From an uncultured Clostridium sp. (GTDB lineage: Bacteria; Bacillota; Clostridia; TANB77; CAG-508), in contig CAOKGO010000013.1 of the NCBI GenBank assembly GCA_948468045.1, positions 1 to 44,053 on the forward strand: 44,053 nt of DNA, written 5' to 3'. Below, piece after piece: positions 1 to 8,912 of this stretch. The translations under genes were made by a program, and so were the position numbers. The number at the start of each line of letters is the position of its first letter. The first letter of the stretch is position 1. Under the pieces are notes generated by a model. That model saw nothing but the letters and a program-made list of their open reading frames with translations, had not been told where the DNA came from and made no database searches.

Positions 1-4
1 ACCA

Positions 5-41
5 CAAAAATATTATCAAAACGATGAGAGTCTTGATAATA
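5..41 (-). terminator. Rho-independent terminator of the recombinase gene
   Basis: Bases 11-19 (TATTATCAA) pair with 33-41 (TTGATAATA). On the minus strand the hairpin is followed by a run of T (complement of 6-10). It lies immediately downstream of the recombinase stop codon reached after the +1 shift, which supports that stop at 42-44 rather than the earlier one at 202. Confidence 0.7.
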
Positions 42-1533
42 CTATTGGTGGGCAGAGGTGTCGTTTGTACGAACTTCTGCCTCTTCAATAGTGGGTACCT
101 CTACCTTATATTCTTTTTCTTGAGTGTTAAAGAATATAATTGCATAATCATCATACAAGTATATCTTATCTATTAGAACTGTTATAAGCATTTTTCTATA
201 CTTAATATCGTTTATATCTCCGCTTCTTCATTTGAGTTAAAAAGTAAATTACTTGTGTTTCATCTAAATTTATTTTTTTAGAACTTTCAATTTGTATTTG
301 ACTTTCTATATCGGTATGCTCTTTATCAATATTGACCATCTCTTCAAATATAGACTTTCTAACACTATCTATATCACATACCTTTAAACTATCAAATAAA
401 TTAGCTTTTTGTTTTTCATTTTGTTTTAAAAGGTTTTGAAGTCTTTTCAATGTACTTGTATCTTTTTCTTTCTCTACTAACTTTACTACGGTTTTAGCAA
501 TTTTATTAATGTTCTCATCTGTTAATATGTTTCTAGCCTCTTTTACAATTATATCTTCTATATCTTCCTTTTTTACATTCTTTTTATCACAAAGTTTTTT
601 CCTAGATTTATTACAAGAATAGTAAGCGTGTCTTTTTCCTGTTCGTGATGTACCACAAATTCCAACCATCATATCTTTACAATGTCCGCAGAATAATTTA
701 GTTGTTAGTATATAATCATTCGTAGTTTTTAATCTTGATGGAGAGTGTTTATTTTTATCTAATCTTTCTTGTACTCTGTTAAATAAATTTGTATCTACAA
801 TTTGAGGTATTGCATTAGGTGTTTCTGTATCTTTATATATGTAAGTACCCATACATCTTTTATCTGCTAATAAATTTCTAATTGCACCTTTACTATATTG
901 TACTAATTCGCCTTTTTTATTTCGTTTATCTATAATCTTTAATTGATTATTGACATATTCTCGTACTTCCTCAATAGTATGGTCATTATCATACATCTTA
1001 TAAGCATTTAGTGTTATAGAAGCAGTTTCATCATCTATTGTATATTGCTTATCTACAATTTTAAATCCTAAAGTAACATAACCACCAATATACAAAAATT
1101 TACTAACATTTATTCCTATTCCCCTTTTGACTTTTTCAGATAATTCATCGCTATAATACTGTGCCATACCCTCAAAGAAATTTTCCATTAATCTTCCTAC
1201 TGGGTCATCACTAATATTTTCTTTTGCTGAAAACACTCTAACATTATTTTTCTTCAATTCACGTTTATATCTTACATTGTCATATTTATCTCTGGAAAAT
1301 CTATCTAATGAATAAACAATTACTCCATTAAAGGCTTTTTTCTTACTATCTTCAATCATTCTCAAAAAGTCTGGTCTATCATCTGACTTTCCTGTTATAG
1401 CTTCATCTTTATATACTCCTATAACATCAAATCCTTCTCTTTCAGCATAGGCATAACATTCCTTTAATTGTCCTTCAATACTTTGTTCTGTCTGTTTATA
1501 TGAACTATATCTAGCATATATTACTACATTCAT
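42..1533 (-). CDS. Large serine recombinase, needs one +1 shift at a CGG codon
   Basis: Site-specific DNA integrase/excisionase of the large serine recombinase family, 496 aa once the shift is applied. The N-terminal resolvase domain begins VVIYARYSS with the catalytic Ser near residue 10, and has YSLDRFSRDKYD near residue 80. A recombinase domain, a zinc ribbon (CGHC followed by paired Cys in SCNKSRKKLC) and a coiled coil follow. I start at the ATG at 1533 because AGAGGTG lies just upstream; an in-frame ATG at 1569 lacks this. The plain frame stops at 202, six residues after CGG (222-220). Skipping the C gives KKGDINDIKYRKMLI and a family-typical C-terminus ending at 42. It lies 13 nt downstream of the XRE gene, probably in one operon, and marks the left end of an integrated element. 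Family certain; shift well supported. Confidence 0.93.
220..222 (-). other. In-frame CGG, +1 shift site 1 (recombinase Gly438)
   Basis: Coding strand reads AAG AAG C GGA GAT ATA AAC. The zero frame gives RRYKRY and a stop. Skipping the C gives KKGDINDIKYRKM, the usual C-terminal segment of clostridial serine recombinases, with 59 more codons. Confidence 0.88.
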
Positions 1534-1546
1534 TTGTAACACCTCT

Positions 1547-1888
1547 TTATTTTTGTTTTTGTAAATCAATTAATATCTTTTTTATATCATTAATGGCTTT
1601 TTTATTTTTCTCTGCTTGTGCCTTTAAGTCTGGAGATAATTCATCAGATACACCTAATAAATAATCAAAAGACACCTTATAATAATTTCTTATTTTTATT
1701 AGTTGTTTAATATCAGGAATTTTTTCGCCATGCTCATATAGTCCAAGTGTATTAACACCTAACCCAATTTTTTTACTAGCTTCTCCTTTGGTTAAAGTTC
1801 TTCCCATTTCTTCACTTTTCTTTGTTCTTAAATCAACTAATCTTTTACCAATTTCTTTTGTATTTAATTCATTATTTACTTGTTCCAT
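1547..1888 (-). CDS. XRE-family transcriptional regulator
   Basis: A 113-aa protein with an N-terminal helix-turn-helix (ASKKIGLGVNTLGLYEHGEK, residues about 38-57) and the family motif YYKVSFDYLLGVSDE. The C-terminal third is a charged helix. Such proteins repress excision and replication genes of integrated elements. The start has GGAAGG 6-8 nt upstream. It sits between the recombinase and a divergent intergenic region with repeated operator-like sequences, so autoregulation and control of the rightward primase transcript are likely. The function is inferred from fold and position. Confidence 0.88.
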   Translation of the reverse strand: MEQVNNELNTKEIGKRLVDLRTKKSEEMGRTLTKGEASKKIGLGVNTLGLYEHGEKIPDIKQLIKIRNYYKVSFDYLLGVSDELSPDLKAQAEKNKKAINDIKKILIDLQKQK

Positions 1889-2169
1889 TGTTACCTTCCT
1901 TTTTTACATTTCCATGTTACTTTTCAAAAAACTTTCACTTTTAATCGTTAAATTTCACAGTTTTCATAAAAAATCATCCGACTTTTTCGGGATTAAATTA
2001 GAGAGGGGTTATTAATAACACAATTTTATTACACATGATGTCGTTAATAACAACACTATATTATCATAAACGCGTTTATTTGTCAATGTGAAAGGAGGTT
2101 TTGAATTTATACAAAAATTACTTATGATGACAATACGCTCTACTGGGGGCACGATTAAGGAGTTATATC
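1889..2169. promoter_or_regulatory. Divergent control region of the integrated element
   Basis: No convincing gene in about 280 bp. It holds two copies of TTAATAACA (2012-2020 and 2044-2052) spaced 32 bp apart, about three helical turns, an imperfect inverted repeat ATCCGA..TCGGGAT around 1976-1993, and a 10-bp palindrome AAACGCGTTT (2068-2077). These are candidate operators for the divergent XRE repressor. A strong ribosome binding sequence AAAGGAGG (about 2091-2098) has no convincing ORF after it. Confidence 0.5.
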
Positions 2170-2310
2170 ATGAAACTTGAAACTTATCAAGTTGAACAAA
2201 TCGCAAAGACCATTATGTTTGACATACAAAATTATATTGCAGAACATAAAGTCGAATATGAAGCATTTAAGAAAGCCTACAAAGAAAATAGAACATTGAA
2301 AATTAAATAA
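2170..2310 (+). CDS. Small hypothetical protein (46 aa) of the element
   Basis: ATG preceded by AAGGAG 7-8 nt upstream; 46 codons to TAA. The protein starts MKLETYQVEQIAKTIMF and is hydrophilic and helical, ending in a basic tail. It lies between the operator region and the primase gene with a 14-nt gap, so it is probably co-transcribed with the primase. I do not recognise a family. Position would suit an excisionase or replication accessory protein, but nothing in the sequence proves that. Confidence 0.55.
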   Translation: MKLETYQVEQIAKTIMFDIQNYIAEHKVEYEAFKKAYKENRTLKIK

Positions 2311-2324
2311 GGAGGAAATAACAA

Positions 2325-3781
2325 ATGCAAGATAACGAATTAAACACAGAAAATAAAATAAAGGAGGAAATCAAAATGGAAGATATTAAAATTGAAAAAC
2401 AAGAAAATAAGGAGGAAATCAAAAATATGGAAAATGTTACAACCAATACACAAGAAACAAAGGAAGAAATAAAAACAAACGAAACTACAACAGATACACA
2501 AGAAGCGGAAAAGGAGATAATCAGTGTGGAACAAACCAGTAATACTGCTGTTCCAACAGATGAGTGTAATAAGAAAGGAGTTGACCCTATTTTCCTAGAA
2601 GAAGTTTTGCATTATTATGATCCTAGTGTCCTTTTGACTAATTCTCCAGAGGAAAAAACAGTAAATGACTATTTTAAAAGTGTTACTTGCAAAATTGAGG
2701 ACATAGAAAACTTACTTTATGAAGTCATAGGTTATTCGTTAGCAGAAACTGCTAAACTGAATAAACTAATAATCCTAAAAGGCGATGGGAGAAATGGCAA
2801 GAGCAAGATTTTTAGGGTACTTGAAGCCGTATTAGACAATAAATGCTCACATGAGCATTTGGAACAACTGTCTCGGAAGTAAAGCAGGAAGCAAGTCTAC
2901 GGTTAAAAAGCTAGAACGGTTGTACAGTAAATATTTCGGAAGACCAAAAGCAACCGAAATACATAAACAATTCGCTTGTAACTCGTATAGTCTCTGGAGA
3001 GCCTATATCACTAAATGGAAAAGATGATAATGATGTCTTAACACCTTATGCAACTATGTTGCTGTCAGTAAACGAAGTCATAAACTTTAAAGAAATAGGC
3101 TTACATATAACCGACCGCGTTATTGTGATACCATTCAATGCCACGTTTACAGATGACAGAGGTAATCGTGATATTAACATTGGAGAAAAGCTATGTAAAA
3201 AAGAAGCGTTGAAAATCATTGTAACTAGGGCTATACAAGCATTTGAAAAAGTGCTAGAGGTTGGTAGGTTTACAATTCCGCCTATTGTAGAGGAAGAAAC
3301 GAAGAAGTATTTTATGGAATGTAATAGCGCATTAGAATTTGCAAGTTTATTTCCTATAAAAACAATTATCGTTAAATCAACCTATTATAAGGAATATAAA
3401 AAATGGTGCAACAACCATAACAGAGAAGCGGTTAGCGACTCACAATTTGGTAAGCAAATATTAGCCTTAAATTATAGACCTGAACGATACTTATTGGGTG
3501 GTAAAAGAGTATGGTATTATGCTTCTCCAGATTTCGATAATTCTAAAACTCAAGATATTTACGATGACTATATTACATGGAATTGTACAACTAGAGAAGC
3601 AGATAAAGCATACGATGATAATTATAAAAGGAAAAATTGGAAAGGTAATTTTGAAGATTATCTTTGTACACGACTTTATGATGAACAAAATACAGATGAT
3701 GAACAAACAATAGATAATGAACAAAGCACACAAGAAGAACAAAAGCCAGAGAATGAAGAAGCAACATCTGACAACACTTAA
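2325..3781 (+). CDS. D5-type phage/plasmid primase-helicase, needs two +1 shifts
   Basis: Element-encoded DNA primase/SF3 helicase-like ATPase, 484 aa after two shifts. The N-terminal ~90 residues are acidic and low-complexity (repeated EEIK/TQE). The Walker A is LKGDGRNGKSK near residue 163. After the shifts, SGSKAGSKSTVKKLEGC, VNISEDQKQPKY, VTRIVSGEPISL and LLSVNEVINF follow, matching the D5 N/DUF5906 ATPase order. Zero-frame reading breaks the ATPase after LEQLS. The two CGG codons are only 43 nt apart, and the piece between them (14 codons) makes sense only with both shifts. The C-terminus is again acidic with DEQ repeats. Three in-frame ATGs (2325, 2376, 2427) each have their own GGAGG. 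Confidence 0.88.
2874..2876 (+). other. In-frame CGG, +1 shift site 2 (primase Gly184)
   Basis: CTG TCT C GGA AGT AAA GCA. The zero frame stops at once (RK-stop). Skipping C gives LSGSKAGSKSTVKKL, joining the Walker A segment to the rest of the ATPase. Confidence 0.88.
2917..2919 (+). other. In-frame CGG, +1 shift site 3 (primase Gly198)
   Basis: CTA GAA C GGT TGT ACA, in the frame set by site 2. Skipping C gives LEGCTVNISEDQK and reads on in the frame of the long C-terminal part. Out-of-phase CGGs at 2900 and 2937 cause no shift. Confidence 0.85.
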
Positions 3782-3790
3782 TAACTTAAT

Positions 3791-3827
3791 AATAAATAAG
3801 CTAGTCAATAGGACTAGCTTATTTATT
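3791..3827 (+). terminator. Strong hairpin after the primase gene
   Basis: Perfect stem AATAAATAAGCTAGTC / GACTAGCTTATTTATT with a 5-nt loop, 9 nt after the primase stop. It lacks a long T run but is placed as a terminator, possibly bidirectional. Confidence 0.6.
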
Positions 3828-3939
3828 GGAATTTTACTATGCCAGATATGTAGTAATAAAATATTTTTCCTATATTCAATAAATCAATTTTGCATGAAGT
3901 CTGCTATATTTATATACGAAGTATATAAATATACTATCA
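3826..3939. repeat. Accessory repeat R1 with C-GAA-G hairpin
   Basis: Starts TTGGAATTTTACTATGCC and ends with GCATGAAGTCTGC, a 13-bp stem closed by a GAA loop (3905-3917 with 3921-3933), then CTATC. A diverged copy is R2 at 11573-11692. The stems differ in sequence but both pair perfectly (TTTATATAC/GTATATAAA here, TTTTAATAC/GTATTAAAA there). Confidence 0.8.
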
Positions 3940-3985
3940 GTTTGTGAAAGAAAAATTAAATAGTTACTAAAACACAATAAATTAT

Positions 3986-4016
3986 TGGAATTTCACTATG
4001 CCACTATGCCAGATAT
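3986..4016. repeat. Left copy of exact 31-bp direct repeat
   Basis: TGGAATTTCACTATGCCACT continuing to ATGCCAGATAT. It is identical to 11573-11603 and related to the head of R1 at 3826-3849. The two exact copies flank the minus-strand island and could be attachment or recombination sites. Confidence 0.85.
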
Positions 4017-4204
4017 GGTTTAGTCTTTAAAAACTCTTATATCCTATCTGTTGTCCTCTAGGCTCGATTTTAAGCTGTTTTATATACTACGGCGAAAAAA
4101 ATTTTGTAAAAATAAATATACCCTCTCTAAAGGCTATGTAGCCTCTCTAGTTCAATATATGAGGGCAATAGTAGTGTTACATAGGTATTACTAATATAAA
4201 GTTC
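4017..4204. other. Gene-free stretch
   Basis: About 190 bp without a supportable ORF. It contains imperfect repeats of CTCTCTAAAGGCTATGTAGC type near 4121-4150 that could form a small hairpin (GGCTATGTAGCC, 4131-4142). I see no promoter with confidence. Confidence 0.4.
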
Positions 4205-4387
4205 TTAATCTAAAATCTGTCTTTTATAAGCATTTCTAGTACGTTTTATATATTCCCAAACTGTCGCATCATATTCTTCTTCAAGTAAATAACTATATGA
4301 TTTCAAAAAGTCCTCTTTATTCAGTTTTAGAAAATCTTTCATTTTCTCTGTATCTTCAATAAAAGTGTAAGGTCTACAAGTTATCAT
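4205..4387 (-). CDS. Small hypothetical protein (60 aa), coupled to the DUF3560-like gene
   Basis: Begins MITCRPYTFIEDTEKMKDFL; hydrophilic, with no motif I recognise. I choose the ATG at 4387 because it has GAGGCGAAG upstream and overlaps the stop of the upstream gene (which ends at 4374), the usual arrangement for translational coupling. A longer reading from 4405 adds MKEAKK. Function unknown; probably an accessory protein of the same mobile module. Confidence 0.6.
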   Translation of the reverse strand: MITCRPYTFIEDTEKMKDFLKLNKEDFLKSYSYLLEEEYDATVWEYIKRTRNAYKRQILD

Positions 4388-5078
4388 TTTCTTCGCCTCT
4401 TTCATTTATTTTTTCAATAACATATCTAACTGCATAAATACCATTTTTGTTATATAATCTTTGCCATGCTTGTTCATATCTTGACCATTTAAAACCATGT
4501 TTCTTTAATGTAGTTCTTGTTTCTTCATCTGGTATAGCATCAAATATAAACTGCAACCTGTTTATTTCTCTATTTAATATTGCTTTGCCACCAGTAAAGG
4601 TAACATCTTCAAACTGCAATTCTTCTAATTCTTGAATTTCTTTTATTCTGTCTTTACATCTTCTTATATCTGCATTAAGATAGGGTAACTCGTACCATTC
4701 ATGAGGTCTAGCTTTTACTTCAACTTTTGCCTTTTCTAATTCTTCAATTCTAGCTTGTAGTTTTTCAATAGCCTTTGGATCGTCCGAAGATATTGCTTTG
4801 CTATTATCAATATTGTCTATTTTATTTCTATAATAGTCTGCTTTTTCACTTTCTTGTATAGATTTCCTCATTTCATTGTCTATCTTCTTTAAATCGTTTC
4901 TATGTCGTTTCTCGCTGTGATGTCCTGTTAAAATAGGTTGTCCCATAGGTATTGCACTTGCTATCTTGCTTTGATTTTCATAATGTGCTTGGCTTCTTTG
5001 TTCTGCTTGTTCTACTCGTTCTTGGTATATTTCTTTTTTTCGTTCCTGTCTTTCTGCATAATCAATTCTTCCTGCCAT
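4374..5078 (-). CDS. DUF3560-like mobile-element protein
   Basis: 234 aa, highly charged and largely helical. The N-terminus YAERQERKKEIYQERVEQ, then SQAHYENQSKIASAIPMGQP and GHHSEKRHRND, are the hallmarks of DUF3560, a family found on conjugative plasmids and integrative elements. A coiled coil spans about residues 100-125. The C-terminus has HGFKWSRYEQAWQRL, resembling the small domain of plasmid proteins that handle DNA modification or antirestriction, but the biochemical role of the family is not known to me. It overlaps the 60-aa ORF downstream and follows the 193-aa gene by 16 nt, so the three look like one transcript. Confidence 0.7.
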   Translation of the reverse strand: MAGRIDYAERQERKKEIYQERVEQAEQRSQAHYENQSKIASAIPMGQPILTGHHSEKRHRNDLKKIDNEMRKSIQESEKADYYRNKIDNIDNSKAISSDDPKAIEKLQARIEELEKAKVEVKARPHEWYELPYLNADIRRCKDRIKEIQELEELQFEDVTFTGGKAILNREINRLQFIFDAIPDEETRTTLKKHGFKWSRYEQAWQRLYNKNGIYAVRYVIEKINERGEENDNL

Positions 5079-5094
5079 ATTTTACATCTCCTTT

Positions 5095-5676
5095 CTAATC
5101 TGGTACTGTATTATAGACTTCTTGTGTTTCATATCGTAAATAAACCAGTCCATAGTCTATATGTGAGAACATAGGCGATAAGTAACCATCTACTAGAGGT
5201 TGGTTGTCTAATTCTTTCCTTTGACAAGTACCACCTTTTTGTCTAATATGTGTTAAATCTTCTGTTAGTCCGCGTGATAAAGTTTCAACTTCTGCTTTAG
5301 TCATAGTTTGTCCGTTGTATTTTCCACCAACAAACTCATACATAAATTCTATATTTTCATTGTTTAGTCGGTTATATATCCATTTTGTAATTTTATCTAA
5401 AAACAAACCATCTTCTAGTATTTCATTTTCTTTCTTAATACTTACTTGAAAATCTGCAATTCCCTCAATGTCTAATGTTTCAACAAATGTCTGTGTTTCA
5501 ATAAATGTTAGCATCTCACTTAAGTTCTTTTTGTGCTTGTTAAATTTCCATACTGTTATTGATCCTGTATTATCTCCATTGTCTAGTATTTCTACTTTGA
5601 AATTTCTTATTTGAGCCTTAATATTCATATCATATTCATGTTCCTTTAATTTTTCAACTGCTGTTTTGTGTTCCAT
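5095..5676 (-). CDS. Hypothetical protein of the accessory operon (193 aa)
   Basis: I do not recognise the family. The protein is soluble, with a beta-rich centre (FKVEILDNGDNTGSITVWKF) and a C-terminal half containing FEFVGGKYNGQTMTK-like and LTHIRQKGGTC segments, ending in a tyrosine-rich tail. No signal peptide or membrane segment. It lies 16 nt upstream of the DUF3560-like gene and is read in the same direction. Two out-of-phase CGGs (CGC GGA, AAC GGA) here need no shift, which is informative for the CGG rule. Confidence 0.7.
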   Translation of the reverse strand: MEHKTAVEKLKEHEYDMNIKAQIRNFKVEILDNGDNTGSITVWKFNKHKKNLSEMLTFIETQTFVETLDIEGIADFQVSIKKENEILEDGLFLDKITKWIYNRLNNENIEFMYEFVGGKYNGQTMTKAEVETLSRGLTEDLTHIRQKGGTCQRKELDNQPLVDGYLSPMFSHIDYGLVYLRYETQEVYNTVPD

Positions 5677-5701
5677 ATTTTAAGATTCCTTTCATAATTC
5701 A

Positions 5702-6890
5702 TTATATCTTGTATATTTCCTTATTCTTTAAATGTCTAATTCTATATGGTAAGTCTAACTTATCAAAATCGTATGAGTTTATTCCGATGTATAGGAATTA
5801 TCACTTTAGGTTGAACAATGTTACAAACCTCTATAATTCCGTCAACAGTTGCATGACCGCTTGTATGTAAATATGTGTATTTTTTAGGAACAAACTTAAC
5901 AATGTCTTTTTCTGCTGTTTTACCCTGTAAATATCCTAACCATTGAGAGTAAATAAATAGGTTGTTTCTAAATCTAGGGTTATAAACAAATTTCTTTGAA
6001 AAATAGTTGCTGCGAACTAACATACAAAAACCATTACTTACCATCTTTTTATACAATTCACTATCAAAACTCTTAACATCAGAGAAATTATAATAATCTG
6101 TATATTTAGCACTATTTTTACTTACATAATCAAGTATTTTCTTTTGGTATATATCACATATAAATAGTTTTTCTCCTGCTTTTTTATTCGCATGATAAAA
6201 AGAAGCTATCCTGTCAATGTTAGTAGAAGCGCATAGTATAAAAATGTATTTTTTGCTTTTTATTAAACTAACTGCTTCTTCTTGTAACATAAATTCAGAC
6301 ACAAAGTTTTCATCTTGTCTTGATAGTGTTGTATGTTCACAAATAAGAACATCAACTTTTCCTATTCTTTTGAGTGTTCTAGGTGTTCCTTTTCCCATAG
6401 GACCATGCAAACGAAAATCTCCAGTATGTAAAATTTTCTTGCCGTTAGCTTCTATAAGAAACATATAACTGTCAAATGCCGAATGGTCTGTACGAATAGG
6501 GGTTATTTTCATATCTCCAATTTTTAAAGGTACACCTTGCTTAAATATTTTAAATGTATCTATTTTATCAATATGATCCTGTGTAATGTCTGTAACTCCT
6601 GTATCTTTCATTTTATTTTGAAATATAGTAAAAATCTCTTTTGCCTGTTTTCCAATGTAAATAGGAACATCTTTATTAACTTGCATATATTCGCCTATAT
6701 GGTCGCCGTGATAATGTGTTATAAAAACAGCATCACATTTTTTACTAACATTAGCAATATTCACTTCGACTTCATTCTCACAATTAGGAAGATTAGATCC
6801 TATATCAACAAGTATTTTTGCTTTTTCACTTTTAATTTCAGTTACACAACCACCAATTTGATTAACACCTCTATGAATTTTAATTTGCAT
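5702..6890 (-). CDS. RNase J-like metallo-beta-lactamase-fold hydrolase, C-terminus restored by +1 shift
   Basis: 395 aa after the shift. Metal-binding motif FITHYHGDHIGEY (about residues 55-68), then HTGDFRLHG (about 154-162) and HTSGHATVDG near the end are those of the beta-CASP/RNase J and Artemis-like nuclease superfamily. Substrate here is unknown; RNA or DNA processing is likely. The zero frame ends at 5763 as IPIHRNKLIRF. Skipping the C of CGG (5786) gives IPIHGINSYDFDKLDL and a stop at 5702, which is more natural for this family where the IPIH strand is followed by a conserved small loop and a helix. It is in the minus-strand island and has no close neighbour sharing a promoter that I can see. 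Confidence 0.85.
5784..5786 (-). other. In-frame CGG, +1 shift site 4 (MBL protein Gly369)
   Basis: CCT ATA CAT C GGA ATA AAC TCA. Here the plain frame would also give a plausible length, so gene callers will not flag it. The shifted reading adds 27 residues (GINSYDFDKLDLPYRIR and on) instead of RNKLIRF. Confidence 0.72.
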
Positions 6891-7097
6891 ATCTATTTTC
6901 CTTTTCTTTTGTATTTATTTCAAACCATAATCGTTTTTAAGCCATTTATAGAAGCGGGGTAATATAAGTTGCTTTCTAGTAAAATACAAACTTTATTTTA
7001 CGATTTCTTATTGCTTCCAAAACTCTATTTTATTGTCATAGCATATCCTATCGTTGTCTATATCGCAATTTTTAGAAAACCATAACAAAACCACTTA
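6891..7097. other. Gene-free spacer
   Basis: About 200 bp between the MBL gene and the exonuclease pair. I see no ORF, no convincing terminator and only weak TATA-like sequences. Confidence 0.4.
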
Positions 7098-7607
7098 TTA
7101 TGATACATCTCTGATATTTTCAAATACTTTACATATTAATCTAGTATAATCTATTATTCCATCCACCATAACATCCGTATTTCCTAAAAATTCTGAAATT
7201 GTACTTACTTTATGATTTTTCAAGTATGGTAGTTGTTTCTTACAAAAAGGAAATATGTCAATTACTTCATTGTCTAAACTTAAATCGATATTATTACAAT
7301 TCTTTTTTAGAAATCCCATAACAAGATAGGCATCATGCACAACAATAGGTAGTTGACCTATAAATTCTAAAAGTTTTGGCATTACTTTATCTATTGTTTC
7401 TGCATTATTTAACTTATCATTTGTAAAGCCATTTATTGCCTGATGTATAGGTTGTTTAGAATTAACAAAAGCAGTATATTCATCAACAATATTCCCATCT
7501 TTTACTTTACAAACAGCTACTTCAATTATTTGGTCTTTTTCTGGGTTAAATCCAGTTGTTTCAATATCTAATACTACATATTCATTTAATATTCTTCTAA
7601 TACACAT
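7098..7607 (-). CDS. Degenerate DnaQ-type (DEDDh) exonuclease-like protein, copy 1
   Basis: 169 aa. Motif I is intact (YVVLDIETTGFNPEKDQ), but motif II, usually HNAxFD, reads HDAYLVMGF and lacks the metal-binding Asp, and no motif III HxxxxD is visible. A short deletion turns the ITEITGITND of copy 2 into INGFTND. It is therefore probably not an active 3'-5' exonuclease. It is a tandem duplicate of the next gene, sharing almost identical first ~50 residues. GAAGGGA lies upstream of the ATG. Role unknown; possibly a decayed copy or a nucleic-acid-binding partner. Confidence 0.82.
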   Translation of the reverse strand: MCIRRILNEYVVLDIETTGFNPEKDQIIEVAVCKVKDGNIVDEYTAFVNSKQPIHQAINGFTNDKLNNAETIDKVMPKLLEFIGQLPIVVHDAYLVMGFLKKNCNNIDLSLDNEVIDIFPFCKKQLPYLKNHKVSTISEFLGNTDVMVDGIIDYTRLICKVFENIRDVS

Positions 7608-7635
7608 ATTTACTATCCCTTCTCAAAATATATTA

Positions 7636-8166
7636 CTATCTTACCATTTCAAATACTTTAAATATCATTCTGGTATAATCTAATAATGTATCTAGTACAA
7701 TTTCATTATCGCCTAAAGTATTTATATCTTGTAAAAAACCTAAAATGGTAGTTATAGTGTAAATATCTAAAGGTGGTAGTTTTTTCTTACATAGAGGCAA
7801 TGTGTCAATTACTTGATTATCTAATCTTAAATTAAGATTAGTACATTTTTTTCTTATAAATTCCATAACAAAATTAGAATTATGCACAACAATAGGTAAT
7901 TGTTCTATAAATTTCAAAAGTTTTGGTAATACTATATCGACTATTTCTGCTTTTTTTAACATATCATTTGTTATTCCTGTAATTTCAGTTATTGCCTGAT
8001 GTATTGGTTGTTTAGGATTAATAAAAGTAGTATATTCATCAACAATATTTCCATCTTTTACTTTACAAACAGCTACTTCAATTATTTGGTCTTTTTCTGG
8101 GTTAAATCCACTTGTTTCAATATCTAATACCACATATTCATTTAATATTCTTCTTTTGATACACAC
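7636..8166 (-). CDS. Degenerate DnaQ-type (DEDDh) exonuclease-like protein, copy 2
   Basis: 176 aa, starting at GTG (8166) inside an ATGTG; the frame and the homology with copy 1 fix this start, with AGAAAGGAT upstream. Motif I is DIETSGFNPEKDQ, and the ITEITGITNDML loop is intact. Motif II reads HNSNFVMEF, so the catalytic Asp is Val, and the C-terminal H...D motif is not evident. Likely catalytically weak or dead. It precedes copy 1 by 28 nt and follows the 186-aa ORF by 15 nt, suggesting one transcript of three genes. Confidence 0.82.
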   Translation of the reverse strand: MCIKRRILNEYVVLDIETSGFNPEKDQIIEVAVCKVKDGNIVDEYTTFINPKQPIHQAITEITGITNDMLKKAEIVDIVLPKLLKFIEQLPIVVHNSNFVMEFIRKKCTNLNLRLDNQVIDTLPLCKKKLPPLDIYTITTILGFLQDINTLGDNEIVLDTLLDYTRMIFKVFEMVR

Positions 8167-8181
8167 ATTTATTATCCTTTC

Positions 8182-8742
8182 TCAATGTAATAACATTTTA
8201 TACATTCTTTCTAAACCATTCTTTTGAGGTCTTATCAAATTCTTCTTGCCATAATAGTATTTATCTATTAAGTATTTTGTATATTTACTTGCTAGTTTAT
8301 AATTATATATTTTGTCAATATATTCTTGTACCTCAGGAATATCCTTATTTTTACCAAGTAATATTAATTGATCCATCATATTATCTTTTTGTTGTATAAG
8401 ATTTTTCACTACTGGCTTAGTTTCTTCATATATCCCTGCAAGTTCCTCAAATGTTATTTCCTTTTTTAAATATTCTATTAATCTTCCAATGTAGTATAGG
8501 GCTAAAGCCTTTGTTCTGTAATTCTTATAATTATATTTTTCTATGTCTTTTTTAAGTAATTCGTAACAATAATTTTTATCCATATTGTAAACAAATATAC
8601 TTTGACCATCTTTACTTATACTTATACAATTTAAAATTGCTTCTTCGGCTACTGCTTTTTTATTTTTTCTTTTTTTAGCATCTTGTATATTGTTATAAAC
8701 TAATTCCGTAAAATATTGTACTTCTTCTTCAAAATTATCCAT
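8182..8742 (-). CDS. Hypothetical helical protein (186 aa)
   Basis: Starts MDNFEEEVQYFTELVYNNIQ. All-helical, charged and Tyr/Lys-rich, with no signal peptide, membrane span or catalytic motif that I recognise. It is the first gene of an apparent operon with the two degenerate exonuclease-like proteins (15-nt gap). The partnership might be functional, but I cannot assign a role. Confidence 0.65.
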   Translation of the reverse strand: MDNFEEEVQYFTELVYNNIQDAKKRKNKKAVAEEAILNCISISKDGQSIFVYNMDKNYCYELLKKDIEKYNYKNYRTKALALYYIGRLIEYLKKEITFEELAGIYEETKPVVKNLIQQKDNMMDQLILLGKNKDIPEVQEYIDKIYNYKLASKYTKYLIDKYYYGKKNLIRPQKNGLERMYKMLLH

Positions 8743-8825
8743 TTCTTACCTCTAATAAACAATATACCATAACGATTTTTGTTAATGTTATCAGAAACTT
8801 AAAACCGAACAATTGCAGTATTAGC

Positions 8826-8858
8826 ATAAAAAAACACCTACTAATTAAATTTAGTAGG
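8826..8858 (-). terminator. Terminator for the minus-strand lipoprotein-like gene
   Basis: CCTACTAA (8837-8844) pairs with TTAGTAGG (8851-8858); on the minus strand it is followed by a T run (complement of 8827-8834). The plus side is also T-rich, so it may act in both directions. Confidence 0.75.
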
Positions 8859-8912
8859 CTTTTTATTTTAATTATTTGTCAAAATCATTTATTATTGCTT
8901 TTTAACTTAATA

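Noticed and set aside
2099..2170. Very short ORF after AAAGGAGG (about 2091)
   Set aside because: The possible start codons are poorly spaced and the reading is only 18-30 codons overlapping the next start. Not supportable.
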